A DNA stretch of 11,389 bases from Chloroflexi bacterium RBG_19FT_COMBO_48_23 (GTDB lineage: Bacteria > Chloroflexota > Dehalococcoidia > GIF9 > UBA5620). Position 1 is the stretch's first letter. Each line of letters opens with the position of its first letter. The position numbers were made by a program, and so were the translations under genes. Positions 1-7,300 of the stretch are shown piece after piece. Below the pieces are notes generated by a model that worked only from the letters and a program-made list of their open reading frames with translations, did no database searches and was not told the DNA's origin. Location of the stretch: the NCBI GenBank assembly GCA_001795315.1, contig MGOH01000025.1, positions 1 to 11,389 on the forward strand, read 5' to 3'.

Positions 1-369
1 GGTTTTCCAAATCGAGCCAGACGGACTGAAATAGATGATTAGATCCAGTGCAGCGCTTTCGGGATATTCAGTATCTATTGTCCAGGTAAGGCGCAATTCT
101 GTGCCATATATGCGAAATGTAGGTATTGAGTAATTTCCTTTACTGCTGAAATTTCCAATTGTGTACCATTTTTCTTCATTGCCAGCTTCATTGACCGGCG
201 GCGCTTCATCTGGCGTCTGATTTTCAGTGGCAGCCGGTGGCTGTGTTGGTGGAGGTTTAGGTGGTGTTAGCGATGGACTCGGATTTGGTTTAGCACACAC
301 AACTAGGTTAAGTGCTAAGAATAGAAGAACTGTAAATGAGATTAAATATTTGACAGCTTTGCTCTTCAT
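1..369 (-). CDS. Predicted secreted lipoprotein, C-terminus beyond the left edge
   Basis: Partial gene read on the minus strand from ATG at 369, open for all 123 codons to the window edge. Residues 1-24 look like a lipoprotein signal peptide: basic start MKSKAVK, hydrophobic core, then LVVC with Cys25. The Val before the Cys is atypical for a lipobox, so lipidation is likely but not certain. Residues 26-60 form a Pro/Thr/Ser-rich linker (repeated PP and PPP), typical of a spacer that holds a domain away from the membrane. From about residue 68 a beta-rich domain begins (WYTIGNFSSKGNYSIPTF) with Trp, Thr and Asp alternation. I do not recognise the family, though it resembles small beta-sandwich domains of uncharacterised bacterial lipoproteins. 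The Shine-Dalgarno is weak. A promoter lies about 60 bases upstream. No link to the Kor/Hdr operon is visible other than proximity. Confidence 0.75.
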   Translation of the reverse strand, partial: MKSKAVKYLISFTVLLFLALNLVVCAKPNPSPSLTPPKPPPTQPPAATENQTPDEAPPVNEAGNEEKWYTIGNFSSKGNYSIPTFRIYGTELRLTWTIDTEYPESAALDLIIYFSPSGSIWKT

Positions 370-426
370 ATTAAGTTGTCATCCGTCTTAGTAAAACCGC
401 CGTTATTACACGTTGTTCGTACAAAT

Positions 427-456
427 AGTATACGTTAGAGCGCTATATAACATCAA
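427..456 (-). promoter_or_regulatory. Sigma70-type promoter for the partial lipoprotein gene
   Basis: On the minus strand there is TTGATG (451-456) as -35, an 18-base spacer, and TATACT (427-432) as -10. It lies about 60 bases before the ATG at 369, which gives a 5' leader of roughly 50 bases. The same -10 hexamer occurs in the promoter of the plus-strand operon. This is prediction by eye only. Confidence 0.5.
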
Positions 457-610
457 TAAATCATTTAGGTAGATGGCTATGACTTTAGTCCTTATGGATT
501 GCATTTCGCTATAGGCTGACTGTAGTCTCACGGCACAAGTGGCGCGATTTTGGAGGGAGTAACCGACTGATAGAGTTGCTGCTTTCTAAGAGGTCTGCTT
601 ATGGAGTCAA

Positions 611-1267
611 TTACTCTACGATAACCGTGATTTGAGATGGGTCTCTGAGAACTATCTCCGGTACACCTGAACCTTTGGGATATTCCTCAATCAAGCCGTT
701 GACCTGAACACGCTTACTTAAGAAGTGGGTTTCGGGGTCGGGTGGGAACGCTTCTATGAACTTCTGCCGATCGCGACCCCAGACTATACATTTGAAGTAG
801 CCCTGATAAGGTTCATGGAAATCAAGGAAAGTCGGCTGGCTTTTAATGTCGGCCGCATAGTGACTTCCAACGACTATTCCCTCGACCACTTTATGCTGGC
901 CGATATAACTGCCTGCTTCTTCCCAGCCTATAACTCCACTGCGAACTTTTATGTATTCGACTTTTATCTCTATGTCACTTCCACCTGGCCCCATTATTGT
1001 CAGCGAAACGGTATAGTCCCCGGCTGTAGTATAAGCATGGCTGGGCCCTGATAGACTGCTGAACTGACCATCGCCGAAATCCCAGTGCCAGCGACTAATG
1101 TTACCCGTAGATAAATCGGTGAAGCTAACCGCCAAAGGAGCTATCCCCTCCTCTGGACTGGCAGCAAAATCTGCCGTCGGCGCTGGTATAAAAGCGGGCT
1201 CTAACTCTCGAGCGCAGCTTGTCATAAGCGCAAGTAATACCAGAGCTAACAGCAAAAGCTTATGCAT
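611..1267 (-). CDS. Lipoprotein with PKD domain and OB-fold-like C-terminal domain
   Basis: A 218-residue predicted lipoprotein. I chose the ATG at 1267 because the signal peptide begins at once (MHK then a Leu-rich core) and ends in LMTSC, with Cys18 as the lipidated residue. A TTG at 1306 would add 13 polar residues before it. Residues 31-108 are a PKD domain (immunoglobulin-like beta sandwich): the WDFGDG hallmark is at 62-67, followed by HAYTTAGDYTVSLTI. Residues about 115-218 are rich in beta strands and end with VQVNGLIEEYPKGSGVPEIV then ITVIVE, resembling the OB-fold domains often found in extracellular nuclease-associated or metal-associated proteins. This second assignment is tentative. 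No catalytic residues are evident. A role in surface adhesion or ligand binding is plausible but not demonstrated. It diverges from the Kor/Hdr operon, with 165 bases between the start codons. Confidence 0.85.
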   Translation of the reverse strand: MHKLLLLALVLLALMTSCARELEPAFIPAPTADFAASPEEGIAPLAVSFTDLSTGNISRWHWDFGDGQFSSLSGPSHAYTTAGDYTVSLTIMGPGGSDIEIKVEYIKVRSGVIGWEEAGSYIGQHKVVEGIVVGSHYAADIKSQPTFLDFHEPYQGYFKCIVWGRDRQKFIEAFPPDPETHFLSKRVQVNGLIEEYPKGSGVPEIVLRDPSQITVIVE

Positions 1268-1307
1268 TGTCTGAATTTTAGCCTTAATATCGTTGAATCT
1301 CAACAAT

Positions 1308-1336
1308 TTGTTAAGTAAATACGAATTTGCTATACT
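1308..1336 (+). promoter_or_regulatory. Sigma70-type promoter of the kor-hdr operon
   Basis: TTGTTA (1308-1313) as -35, a spacer of exactly 17 bases, and TATACT (1331-1336) as -10, followed by a T-run. The start of transcription would be near 1343, about 90 bases before korD. It is the only good plus-strand promoter I see before the operon, and the downstream genes are so tightly packed that it may drive all of them. Confidence 0.6.
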
Positions 1337-1356
1337 TTTTTCTTAATGTGGTTATG

Positions 1357-1415
1357 GCCAGCGGCGCTGGCTGTTATTTCTTTTATAGAGGACTAGAGAC
1401 CACCTCAAATAACAG
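1357..1415 (+). promoter_or_regulatory. Structured 5' leader with two overlapping inverted repeats
   Basis: Repeat A is GCCAGC (1357-1362), loop GGC, GCTGGC (1366-1371). It is followed by the T-rich stretch TGTTATTTCTTTTA, so it resembles a short intrinsic terminator, or a DNA operator just downstream of the transcription start. Repeat B is CTGTTATTT (1371-1379) with its perfect complement AAATAACAG (1407-1415). Wobble pairs and a closing C-G can extend B to 1367/1419. Inside B, GAGG (1388-1391) can pair with CCTC (1403-1406). A and B share bases near 1367-1371, so only one can form at a time. The korD start lies 18 bases after B. This suggests leader-based control of the operon, but no known riboswitch class is recognised. 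Confidence 0.45.
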
Positions 1416-1432
1416 TTGGAAATGGTGACTAT

Positions 1433-1708
1433 ATGAGGTTATGGAGAAAGCCTTTCGATATGGCGGACAATGTCCCTAAGCCAGTCGAGTTGCACATTGA
1501 CGTAGACAGGTGCAAGGGCTGTGGCTATTGTGCTGAGTTTTGCCCTCGCGGGGTGTTGAAGATGACAGGTGAGCTCGGTCATAAAGGTTATGAAATGGTC
1601 AAGGTGGTCGACGAGGGTAAGTGCCTGGGCTGTGGTCTATGTGAGGCGATATGTCCCGAGTTTGGAATTTACCTGAATACGGAAGATAAAGAATTGAAAG
1701 AAGTCTAG
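1433..1708 (+). CDS. korD: 2-oxoacid:ferredoxin oxidoreductase delta subunit (2x[4Fe-4S] ferredoxin)
   Basis: A 91-residue ferredoxin-like subunit that carries electrons from the catalytic Kor core to soluble ferredoxin. Two classical CxxCxxCxxxCP motifs are visible: Cys27, 30, 33, 37 and Cys64, 67, 70, 74, each followed by Pro. This is the size and layout of the delta subunit of four-subunit 2-oxoglutarate or 2-oxoisovalerate ferredoxin oxidoreductases. The ATG at 1433 has a weak Shine-Dalgarno (GGTGA). A second in-frame ATG at 1460, preceded by GGAGAAAG, is an alternative start and would lose only nine residues outside the clusters. It is the first gene of the operon, with seven bases to korA. 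The substrate is not readable from this subunit. Confidence 0.93.
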   Translation: MRLWRKPFDMADNVPKPVELHIDVDRCKGCGYCAEFCPRGVLKMTGELGHKGYEMVKVVDEGKCLGCGLCEAICPEFGIYLNTEDKELKEV

Positions 1709-1715
1709 GAAACAT

Positions 1716-2867
1716 ATGTCTAAAGAGGATGTACTCTGCGGCGAATTTTTTATGAACGGTGATACGGCCTGTGCCGAGGGGGCTATAAGCGCTGGCTGCC
1801 GTTTCTTTGCCGGCTATCCCATCACACCGGCAACCGAAGTGGCTGAGAGGATGAGCGAGCGGATGCCTCAACTGGGCGGTGTTTTTATTCAAATGGAAGA
1901 CGAGATAGCTTCCATGAACGCAATACTCGGAGCATCATGGGCAGGAGCAAAGGCGATGACTGCTACCTCCGGACCAGGATTCAGCTTGATGATGGAGAAT
2001 CTGGGCTTGGGTGTGATGCTGGAAACACCCTGTGTTGTGGTCAATGTCCAGCGGGCGGGCCCATCCACAGGATTGCCCACTCTTGTCGCACAGGGAGACA
2101 TGATGCAGGCCAGATGGGGCGCCCACGGGCACTATGAAATCATCGCTCTCGTTCCTGACTCGCCACAGGAGATGTTTGACCTGACCATTACGGCGTTTAA
2201 TTTGTCGGAGCAATACCGGGTACCTGTGCTGCTCATGGCTGATGAGGCGGTGGGCCATATGAGTGAGAAGGTCGTTATACGACGGATAAACCAAAAAGAG
2301 CTGGTCAGTCGGCCTCGTCCTAAGGTAGCTCCAGAGGAATATCTTCCCTATGATTCCAGAGAGGGACTGGTGCCTCCGATGGCCATAGCCGGTGAAGGAT
2401 ATCGCTTCCATGTTACCGGCCTGACACATGACGAAAGGGGCTATCCGGTAATGACCGCCGAGGCGCAGGATAAATTGGTGCGACGTCTTGTGGACAAGAT
2501 ACGGCTAAATGCCAGAGACATAATAAAATATGAGGAAATAGATGTTGATGACGCTGAGGTCGTCGTGGTCAGCTATGGGATATCGGCCCGCGTTGCCCGG
2601 TATGCGGTGCAGAAGGCGCGGGGTGAGGGGATAAAGGCTGGTCTATTGCGGCTGATAACAGTATGGCCTTTTGATGAAGACCGTATTAGGAAGCTAGCAC
2701 CTAAAGTGAAAGCCTTTATAGTCCCGGAGATAAACTATGGACAGATAGTGCGGGAGGTAGAGCGGTGTGCCGCAGGGAAAGCTAAGGCCAGGCTGTTACC
2801 TCACATGGGTGGTGGGGTGCATCTCCCCGAGACAATTCTAGAGGCTATACGAGAGGAAGCCAGATGA
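1716..2867 (+). CDS. korA: 2-oxoacid:ferredoxin oxidoreductase alpha subunit
   Basis: A 383-residue alpha subunit of a thiamine-diphosphate-dependent enzyme that converts a 2-oxoacid plus CoA to acyl-CoA plus CO2 and reduced ferredoxin, or the reverse. The N-terminal pyrimidine-binding domain shows FFAGYPITPATE (30-41), MEDEIAS (60-66) with the acidic residues that contact the cofactor, the run KAMTATSGPGFSLM (79-92) and NVQRAGPSTGLPT (110-122). The region from about 270 onward is the transketolase C-terminal-like domain (VVVVSYGISARVAR). The gamma domain is a separate gene, so this is the unfused type. The start is set by AGGA at 1707-1710, five bases before ATG. The stop overlaps the korB start by four bases (ATGA), implying translational coupling. 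The family covers 2-oxoglutarate (Kor) and branched-chain (Vor) enzymes, and I cannot decide between them by eye. Confidence 0.94.
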   Translation: MSKEDVLCGEFFMNGDTACAEGAISAGCRFFAGYPITPATEVAERMSERMPQLGGVFIQMEDEIASMNAILGASWAGAKAMTATSGPGFSLMMENLGLGVMLETPCVVVNVQRAGPSTGLPTLVAQGDMMQARWGAHGHYEIIALVPDSPQEMFDLTITAFNLSEQYRVPVLLMADEAVGHMSEKVVIRRINQKELVSRPRPKVAPEEYLPYDSREGLVPPMAIAGEGYRFHVTGLTHDERGYPVMTAEAQDKLVRRLVDKIRLNARDIIKYEEIDVDDAEVVVVSYGISARVARYAVQKARGEGIKAGLLRLITVWPFDEDRIRKLAPKVKAFIVPEINYGQIVREVERCAAGKAKARLLPHMGGGVHLPETILEAIREEAR

Positions 2868-3712
2868 CAAAGATGCTGACTGTAGAGGCGAATCCTATAG
2901 ACTGCTACCTAAGGGTAGACAGAATACCGCATATCTGGTGTGCTGGCTGCGGTATCGGACCAGCGACCGGATGTTTTGTCAGGGCTATTGACCGCGCGGG
3001 GCTCGAGCCAGACAAAGTAGCTGTGGTCTCAGGAATCGGCTGTTCAGGTCGAGTGGCCGGCTATATTAAGCTGGATTCTTTCCATACCACACACGGCCGG
3101 GCACTCCCCTTCGCTACCGGCCTCAAGCTGGCAAACCCGAAATTGAATGTAGTTGTCTTTTCGGGAGATGGAGATATCGTGGCCATTGGGGGTAACCATC
3201 TTATTCATTCTGCCCGACGTAATATAGACATGACTGTCATTTGTATTAACAACTTTAATTATGGAATGACAGGTGGGCAGATGGGACCGACGACACCACT
3301 TGATGCCCGAAGTGCTACTTCACCATACGGCAACTTCGAGTACCCTTTTAACCTGCCTTACTTAGTGACTGCCTGCGGTGCTACCTATGTTGCCAGATGG
3401 ACGGTGTTGCATTTACGAGAACTGGAAAGGTCAATCGCTGAAGCATTGGTCAAGCCCGGCTTCAGCTTCATAGAGGTGCTCAGCCCCTGTCCTGCCGTTT
3501 ACGGGCGCCAGAATAGATTACCGCGAGGCCTGGATGAAATGCGCAGCTATCAGGAAAGGAGCGTCATCCGGGATGGAGCTGACCCGAAAGACGCCGAGCT
3601 ATCTCTAAATGGCCCCATTGTGGTAGGCAAATTTGTTGATATAGAACGGACTACTTTATGGGATAGCTACCAACAGATGCTTAGTAGAGTAACTAAGCCG
3701 AAAAAGAGATAG
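2864..3712 (+). CDS. korB: 2-oxoacid:ferredoxin oxidoreductase beta subunit (TPP-binding)
   Basis: A 282-residue beta subunit that binds the diphosphate part of thiamine diphosphate and a [4Fe-4S] cluster. The TPP motif starts with GDGDI at 101-105 and ends with NNFNYGMTGGQ at 129-139. Candidate cluster ligands are Cys26 and Cys29 (WCAGCG), Cys60 (GIGCSG) and Cys209 (SPCPAVYGRQN), as expected for this family. HTTHGRALPFATGLKLA precedes the TPP motif and is typical for the Kor/Vor beta chain. Length is normal. It starts inside the last codon of korA (ATGA overlap). A 50-base gap follows before korC, the largest in the operon, containing only a weak 5-bp hairpin at the stop codon. Confidence 0.94.
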   Translation: MTKMLTVEANPIDCYLRVDRIPHIWCAGCGIGPATGCFVRAIDRAGLEPDKVAVVSGIGCSGRVAGYIKLDSFHTTHGRALPFATGLKLANPKLNVVVFSGDGDIVAIGGNHLIHSARRNIDMTVICINNFNYGMTGGQMGPTTPLDARSATSPYGNFEYPFNLPYLVTACGATYVARWTVLHLRELERSIAEALVKPGFSFIEVLSPCPAVYGRQNRLPRGLDEMRSYQERSVIRDGADPKDAELSLNGPIVVGKFVDIERTTLWDSYQQMLSRVTKPKKR

Positions 3713-3750
3713 CCGGTGTTATGGGCGGCTGATTCGGGAAAAAATTCTTT

Positions 3751-3759
3751 GGAGAAGAG
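3751..3759 (+). promoter_or_regulatory. Ribosome binding site deciding the TTG start of korC
   Basis: GGAGAAGAG, with the GGAG core eight bases before TTG at 3763. No ATG or GTG near it gives a protein that begins just before the conserved GAGGQG motif, so the TTG start is well supported. Confidence 0.6.
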
Positions 3760-3762
3760 AAC

Positions 3763-4317
3763 TTGAGCCGGACAACAGAAGTAAGATTAAGTGGTGCTGG
3801 CGGACAGGGAATAGTGCTAGCTGGTCAGATTCTGGGCCAGGCGGTTTCCTTATATGAGAAAGGGAAATTTGCCACCTTTACTCAAAGCTATGGGCCGGAA
3901 GCAAGAGGTGGCTCCTGCTCCGCTGAAATTGTTGTTTCGGATGAATCTGTAGGCTATCCCTATGTCATAAGTCCACAGGTACTGGTTATCATGTCACAAG
4001 AGGCCTACAACAAGTACACGCCAAATCTCAGTCCGGAAACGTTGGTCATTATAGACCCTGGCCTGGTCAAACCCAAAGCATCGAAGAAACTTAAGTTCTT
4101 ATCTATACCGGCTACTAATCTTGCTCGCGAGATGGGTCGAGTGGTGGTAGCTAATATCATCATGCTTGGATTCCTGGCAGCAGTCAGTGATCTGGTTGCT
4201 CCTCAGGCGCTCAAAAAATCTATCCTGGCGACTGTACCCGAAGGCACAGGGGAATTCAACATCAAGGCTTTCACGCTGGGATATGAATATGGACTGAAGC
4301 AAGCAAAAGCGAAGTAG
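3763..4317 (+). CDS. korC: 2-oxoacid:ferredoxin oxidoreductase gamma subunit
   Basis: A 184-residue gamma subunit that binds CoA and completes the alpha-beta-gamma-delta complex. The N-terminus carries LSGAGGQGIVLAGQILG with the GxGGQG signature at 11-16, and QSYGPEARGG at about 41-50 is also characteristic. Length matches stand-alone gamma subunits (about 180 residues). Translation starts at TTG behind a strong GGAG site. The gene order D-A-B-C is a common bacterial and archaeal arrangement of this enzyme. The next gene follows after 13 bases on the same strand. Confidence 0.93.
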   Translation: MSRTTEVRLSGAGGQGIVLAGQILGQAVSLYEKGKFATFTQSYGPEARGGSCSAEIVVSDESVGYPYVISPQVLVIMSQEAYNKYTPNLSPETLVIIDPGLVKPKASKKLKFLSIPATNLAREMGRVVVANIIMLGFLAAVSDLVAPQALKKSILATVPEGTGEFNIKAFTLGYEYGLKQAKAK

Positions 4318-4330
4318 AGCATAGTTATAG

Positions 4331-7300
4331 ATGGTGAGCAGTGTTGCAGTAATCGGTAACAACGTTGGAGCAGCTCAGTGTGCCCTGACTTTGGCCGAAA
4401 TGGGTGCTGAGGTTAGCCTCATTATCTCTACCAAGTCATTGAGCCTGAATGGTAATGATGGTAGCGATTCCTCGGTCAGTGCCGCTAACGAATACCTTCG
4501 CATCTGGCCGTTGTTACTCAAGGCAGCAACTCATCCCGGGGTTAAACTTTACACTAACTCTTGTGTGGAAGCTGTAGCCGGAGAATCTAAAGAATTTGTT
4601 GTAAAAGTAAAGAGACTCCCCCGTTATGTAGATGAGAAGCTGTGCACGAGCTGCGGCATGTGTCAGGAAGCGTGTCCGGTGAAAATACCCTTTTCCTGTG
4701 ACAGTCATGTAATCACGTGTGGTGCTATTCATGCCCCATTGATAGGTATTCGGTCGGTACCTGCAGCCTACTCCATAGATAAGAATGATACTGCCCCTTG
4801 CCGGGCAGCCTGTCCTCTTGGTATCAATATACCCGGTTTCATTTGCCTTCTGTCTAAAGGTAAGGCGGACGAAGCTCTAAATCTCATTAATGAAGCTGCA
4901 CCGTTAGCCGGGATACTCGGCCGGGTGTGCAGTCACCCATGTGAAGATAATTGCCAGCGGTCTAAAGTTGATAGCCCTGTGTTTATTCGGGCTCTGCACC
5001 GCTATGCTGCGGATAATGCTTCTGGCAGTATTAATTACAGCGGCAGAAACAAGGTCAAATCCAGAGAGGAAAAAATAGCCATTGTCGGCAGTGGGCCGTC
5101 TGGGCTGGCAGCAGCCTGGGGACTGGTCCGGCGTGGGTATACTCCCACTATATTTGAGTCCCATGCGGTGGTCGGCGGCATGCTGGCTACAGGTATCCCT
5201 CGATTCCGTCTCCCCCGTGAGGTGCGTGAGAGGGAAGTGGAGGCCATTATGGCTATGGGCGTGGATGTAAAAACAGGTGTAATCTTAGGCCGGGACATAA
5301 CGCTTGCCGATCTCAGGGAACAAGGTTATAAGGCTTTTTACCTGGCTATAGGCGCCGGCTTGAATAATGAATTGAGTATACCTGGTGAAGACCTTGAAGG
5401 TGTTGTCGATGTAATCTCAATGCTTTTTGCGCTTAATTTGAAGGTAGGCACTACTGTCGGTTCCAACGTGGTGGTCATTGGTGGCGGCAACAGTGCTGTG
5501 GATTCAGCGAGGGCAGTGAAAAGACGCAGTAATGGCACTGTGCGAATACTTTACCGGCGTACGGCGGAAGAAATGACCGCTATAAAAGAGCATATAGAGG
5601 AGGCAATTGAAGAAGGTGTGTTGATTGAGTACCTTACTGCCCCTGTTGAAATCATCGGCGACGGGACTAAAGTTACCGGGATACGCTGCCAGCGGATGGA
5701 ACTGGGTGAGGTCGATGCTACTGGCAGACGCCAGCCTGTGCCTATTGAAGACTCTGAGTTTACCATAGATGCTGACCACGTGGTTGTGGCTATAGGCCAG
5801 CGACCAAGTACAACGCTACTTAGATTAAGGGGCATCAAGGTCAATGACGACGCGACTATAGATGTGGATCCACTAACACTTCAGGCAAACATACCTGATA
5901 TCTTTGCTGGTGGCGATTGTGTCACCGGTCCTAACACTGTTGTTGAAGCTATGGCTGCCGGCCTCAGAGCCGCGGAGTCAATAGACAGATACATCAGCGG
6001 ACGCGACTTAAGGAAGGGCCGTACTTTGGAAATGCAGAAGCTGGCTGAAGTCGATATTGAGACAAGATATGTCTCGCCTCACAAACGAGCTGAAATGCCG
6101 ATTCTTCCTCATGCTGCCAGGATGGGGACCTTTGAGGAGACTAAGATAGGGCTACCTGTAGATGCGGCTAAGGCCGAGACTGAGCGTTGCCTTAGTTGTG
6201 CCTTGTGTAGTGGCTGTCTGGAATGTGAGCGGATATGCCAGGTAAGTGCCGTTTCCCATAAAGATAATATCAAGTCGGTGGAAATAGAAGCCGGGGCTGT
6301 TGTTGATTTTATTTCTCGCAGTGGCGCGGCCGGACTATCCCGACCCAGGTCTTCTCAAAGTAGGGCTCTTAAGGTTTCTGATCAGGGTATCTTTGTTGTA
6401 GAAGGCGAAGACGATTTGTTGGATGAACTTAGCCGTGCTTCGGCAACTGCACTGGATGTAGCGCAGTGGTTAAAGCTGCCAAAGAAAGTTGCCTTAACTG
6501 GCGCAGATGCTAAGACGAATCAGGATGACCGCTTGAATCTTGAGCCAGAGGTAACGGGGCCGGTAGGTTTTGGCGATGAGCGCACCGGTGTAGTGCTGTG
6601 CCGTTGTGGCGGTAGCATCAGCTCGGTAATCGACCTTTCTCAGATGGCCAATGAAATAGGACGTCTTTCGGGCGTTTCTCATGTCCATGAGTTATCCCAG
6701 GTGTGCACTGAATATGGAGCACGAGAGATTAAAGCTTTGGTCACGGAAGAGAAATTAAGCAGGCTGGTCATAGCTGCTTGCCGGTGTTGCAATCTGGAGC
6801 AGGTCTGCTTCAGTTGTACGGAGCAGCGAGTAAGGTGTAAAGAATATTTGAGTCAGTATCTGGGTGCAGGTCAGAGTACAACGGTGGAGTTTGTTAACAT
6901 TCGCGAGCATTGCGCCTGGGTGCATAATGACAATCCAGCGGAGGCTACTCGTAAGGCTATAGAGATAGTCAGTGCAGGTGTCGTTCGGGCTCAAGGCACT
7001 TCGCCGGCAATACTGCATGGGCACCCAATTGCCGAAGGCGCCCTGGTGATAAGCACCGGCCTTTCCGGCTTGGCAACGGCAATGAACCTGGCATCTCAGG
7101 CTTATCCGGTAACTATAATCCACAGGTCAGAATTAAAGAAGAAAAAGGGAAAGCAACCAACTGAATACCTCGAAAAAGAAGCTAATCTATTAAAGGAGCT
7201 TGGGAAACTGGGCGCATCTGTTATGTCATGGCCTCGGGCATTAAGGTTTGATGGTATACCCGGCAACTATGAAGCTGTCCTTGAGTCATCTTCGGGAACG

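Noticed and set aside
480..610. Intrinsic terminator downstream of the PKD lipoprotein gene
   Set aside because: I found only very short GACT/AGTC repeats and no stem followed by a T-run in the direction of transcription.
725..1051. Open plus-strand frame of 108 codons opposite the PKD lipoprotein
   Set aside because: It lies wholly antisense to a convincing lipoprotein gene, has no ribosome binding site and shows no recognisable domain.
1268..1306. Longer start (TTG at 1306) for the PKD lipoprotein
   Set aside because: It would place 13 polar residues before the signal peptide. The ATG at 1267 puts the hydrophobic core right after the basic start.
1354..1415. Classical transcription attenuator
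   Set aside because: The arm that would break the terminator-like hairpin lies downstream of it (1407-1415) and would not yet be transcribed when termination is decided. I keep it as a structured leader only.
3711..3730. Hairpin AGCCG/CGGCT between korB and korC as a terminator
   Set aside because: The stem is only five bases with a ten-base loop and is followed by an A-run, not a T-run. korC is needed for the same enzyme.
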